A stretch of 64,000 nt of DNA from Carnegiea gigantea (GCA_029747015.1 JAKOGI010000833.1:62001-126000); one strand, 5' to 3'. Shown: positions 34,033-47,128, counted from the first letter of the stretch. Numbers and translations are program-made. The notes: a model not told the origin generated them from the sequence alone.

Positions 34033-36510
34033 CGATAATAAATGTCCCATTGTGTTGGGAGCTAGCGATGTTGTTGGACTATCCCATTGTACTGGGAGCT
34101 AGCAGTGAGACCTTGGTTATGTGAATACTTGATGATCTGTGGCCAGATCCCTTAGAACTTGGTGGTGTCTGAGCCTAAAGGCCTATAGCCAGATCCTTAT
34201 GGCATTTGAGCCTGAAGATTGATCTTTGACGACCTTGTGGTATGAGATACTAATGTCACTTCTTTAATTTTGACCTTTTGCTACTTAGCATCAAAGTCAT
34301 CTTTTTCGAATGGGAGACTACTGAAATGTCCTGGACATTGAGACGTCCTTCTATGTTAAGATAAAGAGGATAAGTTATCCACTGTGACTAGATTCTCTTA
34401 AACTTAGGTACCTAATAGGGTTGATGTCTTAGGTGATGATGCCTTTGTATAGCCCACTTTGAGGTTGGAGCCCTCACTTTCACTTAGCATAACTAAGGCG
34501 AGGGTCGAAGTATAAATATCTTCTGACAGTTGTTGATGCTATGAAGATTCATGGCTAACTAGGGTTGTGTGCCCTTCCTATAGGGTTATTGTGAAGGTTG
34601 ATTGCACTTTTCTTCGATCTAGGGTTCACAAGTGACCAGGGTGGGCCTAATAAATAGGCTAAAGACCCATGTGTTGATGCATGTACAATTGCTAGCCTTG
34701 GTCAGGCTATGCATATATGTTGACTATATAAACTCGATTATGCTGAATATGTAAACACGATTATGCTGACTATGTAGACCTGTGATGACCTAACCTCATC
34801 TGCATGTAGGTCCCATACTAAGTTTGGGGTCCATTGAATAAGCCCGATCAAGGTATAAATGACAGTTAGGCTAGGCCGCGTAGTACACTATGGCTTAGGC
34901 TGCATTATGTTATAGGATAAGGGGTAAAAGTTGAGTGACTGCTGGGTTAGGCTAGGTCATGTGGTGTGAATTACCTAGGATAGCAAAACTTCTTTTTAAT
35001 GGACGTGTGCCTTTTTAATTTTGCATCAAGGTGCTCCAATTCTGAAGAAAACCCAATTTTTTTTTCATTGTAATAGAAGCCCTGGATGTGTCGGGATGTG
35101 GTAGACAAAGATACTTTTCTTGGTGCTACTTAAAGTAGGCCCCAATTTAGTGGAGTGAATGTGATCCTTTGCATGTGGGGAAATGTTTACCTTAATTGTC
35201 TGGGAAAATGTAAGAGGGTCGTCTGTCTTGCATAATGGGTAAGTGTCCACTTAGAAAGGATGAAAGAACTTGTAGCTGTGGTGGAGACCAAGAGTCCTGA
35301 GCTTGGGAATTGATGTAAGGTTAGAGGCTATAATGATTGAGAAGAAGTGGTAAAGTGGGTGAATGTTTTATCCAAGTTTGGTCTAATGGAAGCATGTAAT
35401 AGAACGCTGCTTGTCCTTAAAGACCAAGGTTTTATTTCTGCTCTCCTTATGCTTGGTCCGCCTTTTTAGGTTTTCAGATCAATCGCTCTCTATCCTTATT
35501 TTTAAGAGACTAGATTGCTCAATTGCGATACCTTTGTATGAAGAAAACTCTGTAATCGGGCCTCATAGATGTTCCTTACGTATCCAATGTGGAATCAGGC
35601 TAGTCATCATTCGATATTAAGAACATGCATATTAAAGGAGGGATGCCTCTAGGAGGACTTTTTAAGGTAGGTTTCATGGTTAAGGTGTCAAAGAAAGAGA
35701 ATCGGTTGTGAAGGCTCAAACAATCCTTATGAAATCCCCAAGTTTGCCTGAGTGATGAAGTTAATGTGAATTAGCAATTTTTTTCTTTTCATCTTCTTTC
35801 CAAGCTCTCTCCTTTTTTCGTTCTCCTTTTTTTTTTATTTCTCTTTTTTTTTCTTTAGGCGGGGTCTTTTGGTCTGAGCTATCTTTTTTGATTGTTGATT
35901 TTGATATTACCCATATCATCCTCTAACTCCTTGGTTAGGTTAGATGTGGTTATGAAAGAAACATGCCTATTTGAAGCCTAAAAGGGGTTTTAAGTGGTAG
36001 CTTATTGGATTTAATAAATATGTTAATGCGGATTGCGAAAAGAGGCCTCTTATTCTAGGCATATCTTTTAAAGCTGCATGACTTATTGCAAGAAATTTTT
36101 GATGTCTCCCTTTTTTCAGATGATGTATATTTCTCTCCCTCTCATTTTACCTAGCTTATTGTGTCAGGTTTTTAAGCTAGCCACTCTTTTTTATTTTTTT
36201 CTAAACCTTGGGTTCATCAGATGACAGAAGCATTCTGAAAATTTGAGTATATGGAAGAAGACATTTTATTAACAATCAAGGCTACATCAAACTTAGACTT
36301 GAGGTTGAAAAAGAAAAAGAAATTTCAATACTCAAGACATGATGAAAAACTTAAGTATAAGCCTATTCTCCTAAATTGGACTCGTTTCAGGTCCTCTTGT
36401 GTGGAGACTCTTCTTCCACAAGCATGCCGACATTCCTTAACATCATGAAATTTTCGAATGGTGTGGACCTTAGATGTTGCCTGTATGTGGGTTGTGGACT
36501 TCTGCTAAAC
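34033..36510. other. non-coding DNA with minor repeats
   Basis: Three 23-bp near repeats at 34721-34784 (tgactatataaactcgattatgc type) and a T-rich stretch at 35770-35865. No coding signal; the short ORFs have no family resemblance. It could be the tandem-rich 3' region of an old retroelement. Confidence 0.45.
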
Positions 36511-39404
36511 TGTAATGGCCCAGCTCTTAATCTCCATATTGGCATTAATTAATTGATCATTGGAGATTGCTCAACAAACCGGTTGTGATTGGGACGTTAC
36601 CGCTATCCTAGGAAGGACAAGGCTTAATTAATTTGCTAAATAATATAATGCACTTTTGCTTACATGAAAAACCAACTAGAATCCATTAGTACACTCGCAA
36701 ACTCAATTGAAAGCTCAAAAATCCACAAAGCTTACATTCCAATGAACCTTGGCCTCACTAAATGTCATTGTGAGCTTGTCTAGACTTCGTTAACTGTCTT
36801 CGGCCTCTTTAGTTGCCAAGTGTGGACTTCATAATTTATGTACCTAAAACATAAAATACAAAAATAGTTGAATAGCAAGCCAAAGCCTAATACGTTCACC
36901 CCTATACTGTAAAGAACATAGAAACTCATTTTTCAGTGAGCACGCGCATTTCAATTCATTTAAGTTCAAAAACCGGAAGGGAGAGAATTATAATAAAATT
37001 GTTACCAAATATTATCTGAAAGTGGAAACCAAACTGATGAGTTCATATGTATATTGCGATCATTGAATAGGTGTACACCTGCCAGGCCGATCAAATAGCT
37101 TGACTGAAGGCCGCGCGGGTGAATTGAGGGTCATAAGCCCTGATGATTGATAACTGATGGGTCCACTTGATTATGTGACAAAACAATGCTTAAAAATTGT
37201 TCATTAAATAATTACATATTATGAGATTTTGATATTTACAAAAACATATGAAATCTTGAAAGGTACAGATAGTAAACATACCTAAATTTCCTAAGAGCTC
37301 TCTCTTTCTTTTCTGTCAAGACTTGTTTCGGCTTGATAGTGACGAAAGTGGTCTCGCTTCTAGTCCAAATAGGCTTTCTAATATTAGTAAATTATAAATT
37401 GATTTTTTTATTTTTATTATTAATTTCATTGTTGAATTAGTGACTTAATAAAAAGAGTTCATTTAACTAGATTGGTTTATAGGTTCAGCTCTATTGCCAG
37501 TGGGGTATAAGTTTTCGGAATCAAATGAAAAGGGTATTAGTGTAAAATAAATTTCATGGCAAATTGAAAATGATTCAGCTCCACACATACAGCCTTACTT
37601 CTTCGTAAAAACTCACAATGCACATACAATCTTTAATGCCTCTCCAAAATTCATCAAATCCTTTAAATTTGCAATGTAATTTAAGTTATATAAATTTATT
37701 TTACAATCTCCACCCAAAGTCAATCTTTCTTGAACACCCATAACTGTAACTAGCCATTGGACCCCAAAATTATCATTCTCACCTTAAATTCACACCATAT
37801 AACTCTCCCAATTCTCTAGTATGTAGCCCTAACTTCAATTATCAACTCCAACTTTCTTTTGAAATAACCATTTCACTTAGAAATTCACAATTCACAAAAT
37901 ACACCTCCAAAATTCACGAAACTTTACAAGAAATTGCCAAATATTATGATCAATCGGCATTAAAGTTCTCATAATTTTCCTTCGAGCCTAGCATTCCTAG
38001 GATCTGAAACAGTGGCCGAATTTACACACCGAAACAGGACAGTTTCCTTTAAAAATTCATATGTCATAGGATACACCTCTAAAATTCATGAAATTTTGCA
38101 GAACCATCCCAAATACTAAGTAGAACCTACAATAAAATTTGCAAAATTTTTGGACATCCCAATAATTCCCAAAAATTAAAATAGTGAACGAATTCTGCAA
38201 ATTTTTTTTGTTAACTCTCATCTTCCCAATTCAAATACTCAAGTCTCTCTTCTTCCTCCTCGCCCCTTTAATGGCCAAGATGTCATATTCATACACCAAT
38301 CTTCAATTTCATTAAATTCACCTGAAAAGCCTTCTAATGTCAACTCAATTAAGTCATTCAAACATTCATTCCCACAAACACAACCCAAATCCAAAGCCTC
38401 CTTTTCTCATGAGTACCCATCACATCCATGTCTTTCAAATTACCAAATTTCACCATTGAAACTTTCGAGCTTGCAACAAAGTACTTTTATCTAATACTAA
38501 TAGACATAATTCTTAACTAAATCAAGAACTAAATAATGGAAATAACTATAGCGAGTCTTAGAACTCACCTTGTAAATACCCAAAAACCATTCGACAAGAA
38601 GGTGAGAACCGACTGGTGGGGGTGCGATCGGACTCCGGCATGGTCGGCGACTACTGGAGGCTACCCAGGACGGTAGTTGGTGGGGCTGCTGCAGCAAAAC
38701 GGGTCTCGGGTGCGAGGCTGAGATGCAGAGGAATGGATGGGTGCGTGGGAAGGGGGTTTGGTCTGACTGGGTAATGGGGGGTCTCACAATTAATTCAAGA
38801 AGGGGGGAGTATCATGCAAGTATGTCGGTTATGTTACGGAAATTTACATAATTTGTTTCCCTTTCTTTTTTTTTTCTTGAAAAGGAATTTTAATTCCCCT
38901 CCCCTTCAAAATCTAGTTAGTTTTATTATTATATTATATTTTATCTTATTTTTATTTTGTTCATAAAAACAAGATATATTTTCTAACTTATAATTGTTTG
39001 GTGTTAATATTTGAACTATTGTTGGGTCTTCCGAGTTGGTTAGAAGAGGATTATAAGATTAAACCGTATTGACTATTATATTCTTTGTATTTATTCTATC
39101 ACATTTATCTCAATTGTTGTTTTCTGTACGTAGCTATATTTGTTTCATGAAGAATTAAATTTTTCTTCTTGTGCCCCATTTTTATTCATGGGCTAATTTA
39201 ATTATTTTTTTTGTTTATTAATTTATTAACATGTTATGAATGATTTTGTATAAAGCATACTTAAGTCTTATTACGAGACCACTTTGTCGTCTCAACCTGC
39301 AATCACGTAAATATCTCAAGCGTTGAATTGAAATGCGGCGCTCAACTTTCTTAACATTAAGATTAGCCGAGGTAATTAACATGTGTTACTTTCAGGCTAT
39401 TACA
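36511..39404 (-). repeat. long LTR, chromovirus-like, - strand
   Basis: Bounded TGTAATGGCC (36511) and GGCTATTACA (to 39404), inverted TGTAAT ends. On the right a - strand purine tract AAGGAGGGAAGGC abuts it, so it is read as a 3' LTR of a - strand element. At 2.9 kb it fits long chromovirus LTRs. A GT-type donor (acaaggtgagtt on the - strand near 38565) lies after a CT/GC-rich stretch. I find no matching second LTR in the window and no TSD (taaac against gcctt). Confidence 0.6.
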
Positions 39405-39417
39405 GCCTTCCCTCCTT
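39405..39417 (-). promoter_or_regulatory. polypurine tract next to the long LTR
   Basis: - strand AAGGAGGGAAGGC directly before TGTAATAGCC. Preceded by TTTTAGGGACGAAACTTATTTT, which is usual at the end of chromovirus elements. Confidence 0.65.
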
Positions 39418-41088
39418 AAAATAAGTTTCGTCCCTAAAACTTGTAAATATAGAAGAGCTCTTAGATTTATCTCACATCGAGCATTTTCATGTGACTCTTG
39501 TTGAGGTATGACAAACTCATAAGAACCACACAGCTCTCTCGTTGTCTCTACCCCAAGTATACAAACTCTTAATATGTGCCCTACAACTTAATCCCATGCT
39601 TCGATCCACCAAACAACCCTTGCATAATATGGATAACCTGTTGGCCTAGCCATAAAAGTCCCTTTGTTACATCAAGCTTAACTCGAATCTTAGCAAATGA
39701 CATGCCACATAGTGCTCAGTTTTCCTTTTCGTGCGTACATTTAATTCTTTAATACACCTAACAATGTTCAATGTCTGCCCTAAGGGCTTCACTTCTACAC
39801 GCTCTCTTCAATCTACTGTAAGCATAGGCTCTGCTTATACCAAAGAAACAAATCAATTTGTTAGAACCTGAGGATAACTATATAAGAGATCAGTAAATGG
39901 TACACTCCAATTGAAAATTAATAATCTCCCTAACTTCATCCAAATTTGAAAATTGAATAAAAGAAGTATCCTTAGGATATAAACCTCCCAACTTCTCACA
40001 TACTTTCATTACCCATTGAGTTAATAAATATAGCCCATAATGAATCTCAATTTATGTACGAGCTTCTGTAGGGTCCATGACCGCTTTGTCTCAATTTTAT
40101 ATCCCATCACCCATTGAGTAAATGAATATACCTCCTTCACTTAAACCTTTTGACTATCAGTTCCGTGGAGCAAAAGTATGGCATTATTGACATCAAAATA
40201 ATTCCTTAGCATTATGTTTAACAAGTCCAAGACACTGTTTATAGATTTGGCATCAAGATATTCCAAAGTAGAAGACAATGCTTGTTCGTGATTTCCTCCT
40301 ACGTAGACCCAATAGGGGTATATCTAAGTACGTGTTGCCAGAAGCAGAGTTTCAGACGTGAAGTAGCATGACAGGGATTGCACAAGTAATTTCTAGTATG
40401 CAATACCTAGCACTGACATTATCTATCTTGATTTGGAAATTCTAAATAAATATCCAAGGGTATTTCATGGGAAAAGATATGTGAGAGATGGAAAACAATT
40501 AAAATGAGCAACTCGAATTCCAAGTCAAGTAACTTCCGATTGGTAAAAAGGGAGGGATAGAGATTGAATCTAATGATTAAAATAAAGACGAAGTAAATAC
40601 AATCATTAGAATAATAGGTTCAAGATGGTTGAATAAAAGTAGCATTGAGCAAGAAAAGCTGAAGAGGGAATATAAACTAAATATACTCAATATCGATTAC
40701 TACCTATCTCTAACAAGTGTAGATTTGCAAGTAAAAATCACCATGGCTTTGAAAGGCAATAAGCAATAAGGAATATTACATGTAAAACTTCCAAGTAAAA
40801 CTTCCCGAGCAACAATTTCATCAAGAGACCAAGTTGTTAGTTGAGTACAAATATTTCAATGCGGAATAAATAACCCGTGGGACTTCAGAAGTAAGTTATT
40901 AGAAGCATCCACCAGGACAAAAGTAGTTAGAATGAACACCATAAATTCCAATTTGGACTATAGGTTTATAGTTTAAGAAAATTGCAAATGTACATAAATG
41001 TCAGGATAAATCATCAGAAGAAGATTAAGAAAACATCTTTAGCCATCAAAGGCCCATAAACAACTATGACTTGTGAATTGACCAATAA
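39418..41088 (-). other. unassigned 1.7 kb between RNase H and the LTR
   Basis: Integrase and chromodomain are expected here but I see no trace of HHCC or D-D-E blocks in any frame. Either they were deleted or this is a different insertion. Confidence 0.45.
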
Positions 41089-42960
41089 TTATCTAGAATC
41101 ATTGGGAGAATGAGTCGATTGAATTACAACATTCACCTTCCCGGGATGATATTGAATTTGCAAGTCATAATCCTTTAGTAACTCAAACCATTGTCGTTGC
41201 CTTAAATTAATCTCCTTCTGAGTAAAGATATACTTTAGACTTTGGTGATTAGTGTAAATCTTGGATGGCACCCCATACAAGTAGTGTCGCCAGATTTTTA
41301 AGGCAAAAACTACCGCTGCTAACTCTAAATCATGAGTAGGGTAGTTCTTCTCATAAAGCTTGAGTTACTAGAGGCGTAGGCTATTACCTTATCATCCTAC
41401 ATTAGGACACAACTTAACCCATTTTTAGAAGCATCACTATAGATAGTGTACTCTTTTCCTTCTTCAGGCAAGGTAAGGATAGGCACTGTTGTTAAACATC
41501 TCTTTAGTTCTTGAAATGCCTCTTCACATTTGTCTAACCACTTGAATTTCGTAGTTTTCTTCAATAGGTTGGTGAGTGGAGATGCAATCTTCGAGAAATC
41601 TTTCACAAATCTTCTATAATATCCTGCTAAACCCAGAAAACTCCTTACTTCTGTCACATTGGTGGGCTTAGGCCATTCAATCACCGCATTTATCTTTTGT
41701 GGGTCAACTTTGACTCCCTCCTTAGTAACTACATGCCCCAAGAATGTCATTTCAGTTAGCCAAAACTCACACTTTTCGGTTTGGCATACAACTGATGTTC
41801 CCTCAAGGTTTATAACACAGTCCTCAAATGATTCACATGCTCCTCTTTGTTCTTGGAGTATATCAGAATGTCATCTATGAAAACCACTACGAACTTATCC
41901 AGATAAGGTCTGAAAACTCTATTCATAAGATCTATGAATGCAGTAGGAGCATTTGTTAGCCCAAAAGGCATCATAGTAAACTCATAGTGGCCATATCTAG
42001 TCCTGAAGGCCATTTTAGGAATATCCTCCAGCTTAGTTCTAACCTGGTGATAGCCAGACCTCAAATCAATCTTTGAAAATACACCAGCTCCTTGTAACTG
42101 ATCAAACAGATCATTTATCCGAGGTAATAGATACTTATTTTTAATGCTTATTTTATTTAACTCTCGATAATCTATGCACAACCTTAAGATTCCATCCTTT
42201 TCTTCACGAACAACACTGGAGCTCCCCATAGCGAAACACTTGGCCTGATAAATCCTTTTTGCAATAACTCATCCAACTGGATTTTCAACTCCGTGAGTTC
42301 AGTTGGTGCCATCCTATATGGGGCTTTTGAAATGGGTTGCGCACTAGGAATTAACTCAATCTCAAAGTCAATCTCCCTTTGAGGAGGGAGGCCCGGTAAC
42401 TCCTCTAGGAAGACATCAGGAAATTCGCAAACTACTAGAATATTTTTTATTTTTATCTCTTCTCCTTTAACCTCAGTGGCATAACACAAGTATCCTATGC
42501 ACCCCTATCTTAGCATCTTACTTGCCTTCATGATTGAAATTATAGAATACTCTTTCTTAAATCTTTCGCTATAAAAACATACTTCCCGAACTTCTCTGTC
42601 CCTTAAAGGGACCCTAAGGTCCTTACAATCTATGTTCGCCCCATAAACAGTCAACCAGTCCATTCCCAAGACTATATCAAGTTTTGACATATCAAATTGA
42701 ATCAAGTCCCCAGGGAACTCATGCTCAGCTATTACAATAGGAACATGCTTGTAAAGGACAAGACATTCTATCGCTTGCCCATTTGGCAAACTAATTCTAT
42801 AATTCGCCCACTCCTTATTTTGTTTCAAATTCAATTATAATGCAGCTTGAGTGGATATAGATGAATGAGTTGCCCCCGAATCAAATAAAACACAAAATGG
42901 TTTTGAATTTAAAAAGAGAGTTCAAGTGACAACCGTACCAAAAGCTGTAGCTTCCTTTTT
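41089..42960 (-). pseudogene. chromovirus-like protease-RT-RNase H
   Basis: - strand. Protease about 42505-42905: LFDSGATHSSIS active site, IVLGMDWLTVYGANIDC. RT about 41800-42489: [59 protein letters not shown], and an intact FIDD box in [13 protein letters not shown]. Connection and RNase H: EWPKPTNVTEVRSFLGLAGYYRRF, YSDASKNG (41397-41750), an Glu block at about 41310-41350 and [10 protein letters not shown] (41089-41280), where the family has T-D-H, so one RNase H Asp is Asn. Stops and frame changes at about 42490, 42210, 41800 and 41396. No integrase follows. Motif wording fits the Tekay/Del group of chromoviruses. Confidence 0.87.
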
Positions 42961-43049
42961 ACTCATTATGTAGGCTCGTCCTGCCATTGGGGGCTTCGAG
43001 GGCAGGCTCCCTTGACATGGGGGTTATGCCAGCTTTGCAACTCCCTTTT

Positions 43050-44062
43050 CTACAGCCTTCTGCCTTCTGGGGCAGTTAGCAATTGAATGTTCTGGCTTTC
43101 GTACCACATGCATTTATTAGTACCTACACGGCACTCAGCTGTCGTATGGTTTATCCGCCCACATTTAGCACAAGGCTCCTTTAGTGCCGCTGGGCGGCCC
43201 TTATTAGGTATGGCAGTAGGCTTCTTCTGTGCAACACTCTCGCCTGACGTACCGCGATCATTCCACTTCCTCTTCCGGTTCCCTAGATTCAAAACTCTTA
43301 ACTCGCCCTTTACTCTCTTCACCTCAGCAGCTCTTTCATACAACTCTTGGTAAGTTTGAATTGGCTGACTTGCCAATGGATTCCTAATATACAAGGCTAA
43401 ATCTTCCTCAAACCTTCTTATTTTTAGCCTTTCAGTTGCCACAAAATCTAGAGCGAACCTTAATAACTCTATAAACTTACGGGCATATTGCATTACTGTC
43501 ATATGCCTACTCATCTTTAATTACATGAATTGTTTCTCCTTTTGTCGTTGAACTGTGATTGTATAGAACTTAGCCCTAAGTTCCTGAAGAAACTTAGCCC
43601 AAGTGAGTTCAGGTCCCTGCAACTTATTTTTCACAGTAGTCCACCAGATATCTGCTTCACCAGTCAAATAGAAAGTTCTTATGTTGACTTTTTTCTCTTC
43701 AGGCACTTCAACGACTGCAAATATCTTTTCCATTCCCCTAATCTAGTCCTTCAACTCTACAAGGTCAAGGTTTCCATCATAAACCTTAGAGTTATGTCGA
43801 GCTACCCTATCAGCTAATTTGTCAGACTTTGAAGAGTTTTCTAAAGGTATAGGGGGTGTAGGGGATGCAGGAGGAATCCTTTTTATCAGCTCAATTGCTA
43901 AATTCTTTCAATAATTCGGGTCCTCCATGCTACTAGACACTTCTAAGACCACTATTGGGCCTCCACTAGGGTCCTGCTGGGGGTCCTCATTAACCTGATT
44001 ACTTGGACCCTGGGGCTCATCTTCCTTGCTATTCTGATTGTCGTTCATAGGCTCTGACATAC
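43050..44062 (-). pseudogene. chromovirus-like gag
   Basis: - strand, starting near ATGTCAGAGCC at about 44062. Acidic, Pro/Gln-rich N-terminus, then gag core at 43521-43733 (FYLTGEADIWWTTVKN, TWAKFLQELRAKFY) and 43050-43514 (MTVMQYARKFIELLRFA, YQELYERAAEVKRV). A CCHC knuckle CAKCGRINHTTAEC closes it. Two stops lie between the three blocks (near 43735 and 43517). The extra ORF 44483-45268 lies upstream in the same orientation. Confidence 0.83.
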
Positions 44063-44482
44063 TGTAAGACTAAATCACAGAAGCCACATTTGTTATCTCA
44101 ATTTGCATACATTATCATAAAATAGTAATCATTCAGAATCACAATTCAATTTAATTCAAACAGTACCTTTATTGCATATACATGCACATAGATATACATC
44201 TAGAAGGTTCATACAAAGTCAAAAGGATATTACAGTACTTTATGATAACCTTTCCCGCCTCCTAACTGAGGCTCCTAACCTAGTCACTAACTGAAGTTGC
44301 TTTACCAAGTTAGATCTGCCCCAAAGCCAAAACGAAAAGGCGGAAACCTTGTCATAGCTGGTTAAGTCGGCCTACCTATATACATCATATGTACATGCCA
44401 TGAACAAAAGAATATTACACTGTACAACCTGCCCGAAGCAAAATAACTAAAAAAAAGGCCTAACCCATAAGCAGGGGTAGGG

Positions 44483-45268
44483 TTATGCCAAATGATCCCG
44501 AGGGGGATCGTAATCAGGGTCGGAGGAATCATCATCATCCTCATCTCCTGACTGACTATCAAGGTCCTGCATCTTTGACTCCTTATCCCTAGGATAACTC
44601 TCATGCCCCACTAGCTCTTCCTCTAAGGGCTCATTCTCCCCCACCTTCTCCGCTAGCTCCTCCCCTAGTTCATCAAGTTCGATTCCTCCTTCATCAAAGC
44701 TCACCTCTATGATCTCTGGACAGCTCGGCACCTCCTTGACTATATGAACCTCATCCCCTAGGTCAGCTTGCGGCAAAGCAGGTGGCGGTTGAATGGGAGG
44801 CTGCGGGGGCGGTGGCCCCTGGGCCGGTAGGGGTGGAGGTGGAATGATAGGTAGGTGCACATTAAGGGCAGGAAAAATACATGGAAGGATATCATAAGAG
44901 ATGCCTCTCAGCTTAAAATCCTCTCGCAGCGATAGTTCTCTAATAATCACATACCAAAACCCTAATATCTGAAACCGCTCCGCATCGGGCCCTGGGTCTC
45001 CTATAACTATGAAATTATGGTACTGTAGTCTAAACTCATGCCAAGGGGTAGCGAGAGGTAAGGACCATAGTAGTCCACGCACACGGGCCATCACATCATT
45101 AAATTCGGACAAAGGGTCCTCCCACATGTGGGCCACCATGGCCGCATACAGGGTGGAGATATGAGCCGTCACTGAAGTCTGTAGTGCCATGTGAATGTTA
45201 TAGGGCCTGCAGGCACTCCTGGATGAGTCATCTAAACATGAAAATAGCAGGAAGAGGGTATAAGCCAT
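44483..45268 (-). CDS. leader ORF upstream of gag, proline-rich/acidic, unknown function
   Basis: Open for 272 codons from TTG at 45301; the first in-frame ATG is at 45268 (MAYTLF), which I take as the start (about 261 codons). A short hydrophobic stretch follows that ATG (TLFLLFSCL). The middle has well-behaved globular sequence (DPLSEFNDVMARVRGLLWSL, WHEFRLQYHNF, ERFQILGFWYVIIREL). It ends with a polyproline/Gln region (PPPPLPAQGPPPPQPP) and a long Glu/Asp-rich tail. It lies between a tRNA-Met-type primer site (45378-45389) and gag, in the element's sense. I do not recognise the family. It could be an extra ORF of the element, a captured host fragment or a gag-related leader. It is the longest unbroken ORF in the window apart from pol and gag pieces. 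Confidence 0.6.
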   Translation of the reverse strand: MAYTLFLLFSCLDDSSRSACRPYNIHMALQTSVTAHISTLYAAMVAHMWEDPLSEFNDVMARVRGLLWSLPLATPWHEFRLQYHNFIVIGDPGPDAERFQILGFWYVIIRELSLREDFKLRGISYDILPCIFPALNVHLPIIPPPPLPAQGPPPPQPPIQPPPALPQADLGDEVHIVKEVPSCPEIIEVSFDEGGIELDELGEELAEKVGENEPLEEELVGHESYPRDKESKMQDLDSQSGDEDDDDSSDPDYDPPRDHLA

Positions 45269-45377
45269 ATTTACACATAAATTTCCCTTAGAGAAACTCA
45301 ATTTACTTATATTATTATCACAAACACATACATCCTAGTTTTTCGAGCATCATATGCTCACAGTGATTGCTAACATG

Positions 45378-45389
45378 TCTCTGATACTA
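45378..45389 (-). promoter_or_regulatory. candidate primer binding site, initiator tRNA-Met
   Basis: - strand TAGTATCAGAGA matches TGGTATCAGAGC at 10 of 12 and lies 4 nt from the edge of the LTR-like unit 45394-46065. A weaker alternative is near 44050 (ATGTCAGAGCC). Confidence 0.55.
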
Positions 45390-45393
45390 CAAC

Positions 45394-46065
45394 TGGAACG
45401 TCCCTAATTCCTAATGCCTAATTAGTCTAACTTAATTACTCCTACATTAGTGATTAGCAGCGGAAGTCTTTTGCTTGGAGGCATTACCGCCATTCCGTAA
45501 TGGAACAATGCTAACTGAAACTACGGTATCATTGTGTTGCCCATTTAATCACCTAACTAATTTAACTCAAAGCTTATTTTACTGCATAGGAATGTACGTG
45601 TTAAGCTCGGCTCATATTTCAAATATTTTTGTGTTTTCTACTTTAGGTAAGGGCTCAGTAAACAGTCCTCCAGACAAGCCATAGAATAGCAAGAAGTGAA
45701 ATAAAGTTCTAATTCTTTTTGCTGGGGTTATGCTAGCCATCAGCTCACAGTGATTCATAGGCTAGCACCTTAAGTATCTAAGGGTTGTATACTTTTTTTT
45801 TGCAATAATGTAAATTACTAGAATTGTAATCATACATTGAGTGCAGGTGCATCACAACTTCCATAAATGGTTGAATGTATGTTATATCAATTTTGTCGTA
45901 AGTCAGGCGATTAAATGCCCAACACAATGATGCATATAGTTTCAGTTAGCCTTGTTCCATATGGAACGGCGGTAATGCCTCCAATCAAAAGACTTCCGCT
46001 GCTAATCACTAATGTAGGAGTAATTAGGTTAGGCTAATCAGGCATTAGGAATTAGGGGCGTTACA
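45394..46065 (-). repeat. LTR-like unit with 165-bp inverted arms
   Basis: 672 bp, on the - strand beginning TGTAACGCCCC (usual for chromovirus LTRs) and ending ACGTTCCA. Arms 45394-45558 and 45901-46065 are imperfect inverted repeats along their whole length. It lies next to a primer-site-like sequence, so a 5' LTR is the best reading. A foldback or TIR transposon is the alternative; I see no TSD (acaac against attaa) and no second copy. Confidence 0.6.
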
Positions 46066-46132
46066 ATTAAAAAATACCAATAATTGAATTTGAGATTCCT
46101 AAGCCCTTAAAGGACATTTGCTTTAGCAAAAC

Positions 46133-47128
46133 TGACCCACGGTAAATTCCTTTAACTAAATAAAGGTTTGAGATTAAGGAAGAAAGCCTAAGAGCTTGAA
46201 GAATATCAACCAAATGCTCACAAACCCCAAAATAACAATGACAATTCAACACGATCACAACCCCAAGCCAAGACCAACCATCAAGCAAGATATATATATA
46301 TTTTTTTGGTGGATTTTATTTGAATAAGCTAGTAATAAGAATAATCAAGAGATATATCTAGGTTAAAGGTTAAACCACCACCTGGATTAAATTCAACCCA
46401 CCAATCAATCTCTTAAAGCCTAAGAACCCAAGATTGATTTAAAGGGTAGACTCAATCTTACCACTCTACTTAAAGAGATAAATATAATTGTGGTTTTTGA
46501 AGAGATAGTTGAGAAACAAACTACTATAATTCATCATCTAAATTTGTGAAAATCACAAGGGATTCTAGCCATTATGTAACATTGGTGTGCCCTTCTTCAA
46601 GCTAGGTATTAATTAATAGGATTATAAGGAAATTAACCAATGACATTCTAACTAATGTGCAAATAAGGTGGACCAATAGGAATTAATGCTGAAGCAGGAA
46701 TTGGCCGCACTTGCATCATCTCGGTGACAACATTATCTAATCCAAATGGTGAATTTGAGGATGATCATGTGTGGGGAAACTTCTAGATGGATCTTCCAAC
46801 TGTCCATAAAATCTCATCTCCTAATTCAAGCATTTGCTTGCCCAATGAAGCCTATAATTAAAATCGCACATTTCCTAGCCCTGCACCGACCCTGTTTCAG
46901 TTCATAGCCTATAACTTTCTTAATACTTGGAATTTGCATATGATTCAAGGATTATTGGAAAATAGACATTGGGGGGTATCCATCGATGCATAAAGTCCCC
47001 AAATCAATAATGACCTTGGAGGTTCAAGACTTTGAGTCCTAGTTGCAAAGGTCTTCGTTGTTCCGATTTGGACCACGTTTTCAGCTTGGAAGAAAAAAAA
47101 ATCAATCTTTGTAGCTTGCTCCGCATCA
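46133..47128 (-). repeat. 3' LTR of the gag-protease element
   Basis: 996 bp; lacks about 160 bp present in the other LTR (after tatccatc near 46983). A TA run at 46289-46300. Confidence 0.92.

Noticed and set aside
38497..38787. 96-codon - strand ORF rich in Pro, Ser and Arg
   Set aside because: It lies inside the long LTR in a CT/GC-rich leader stretch; no domain seen.
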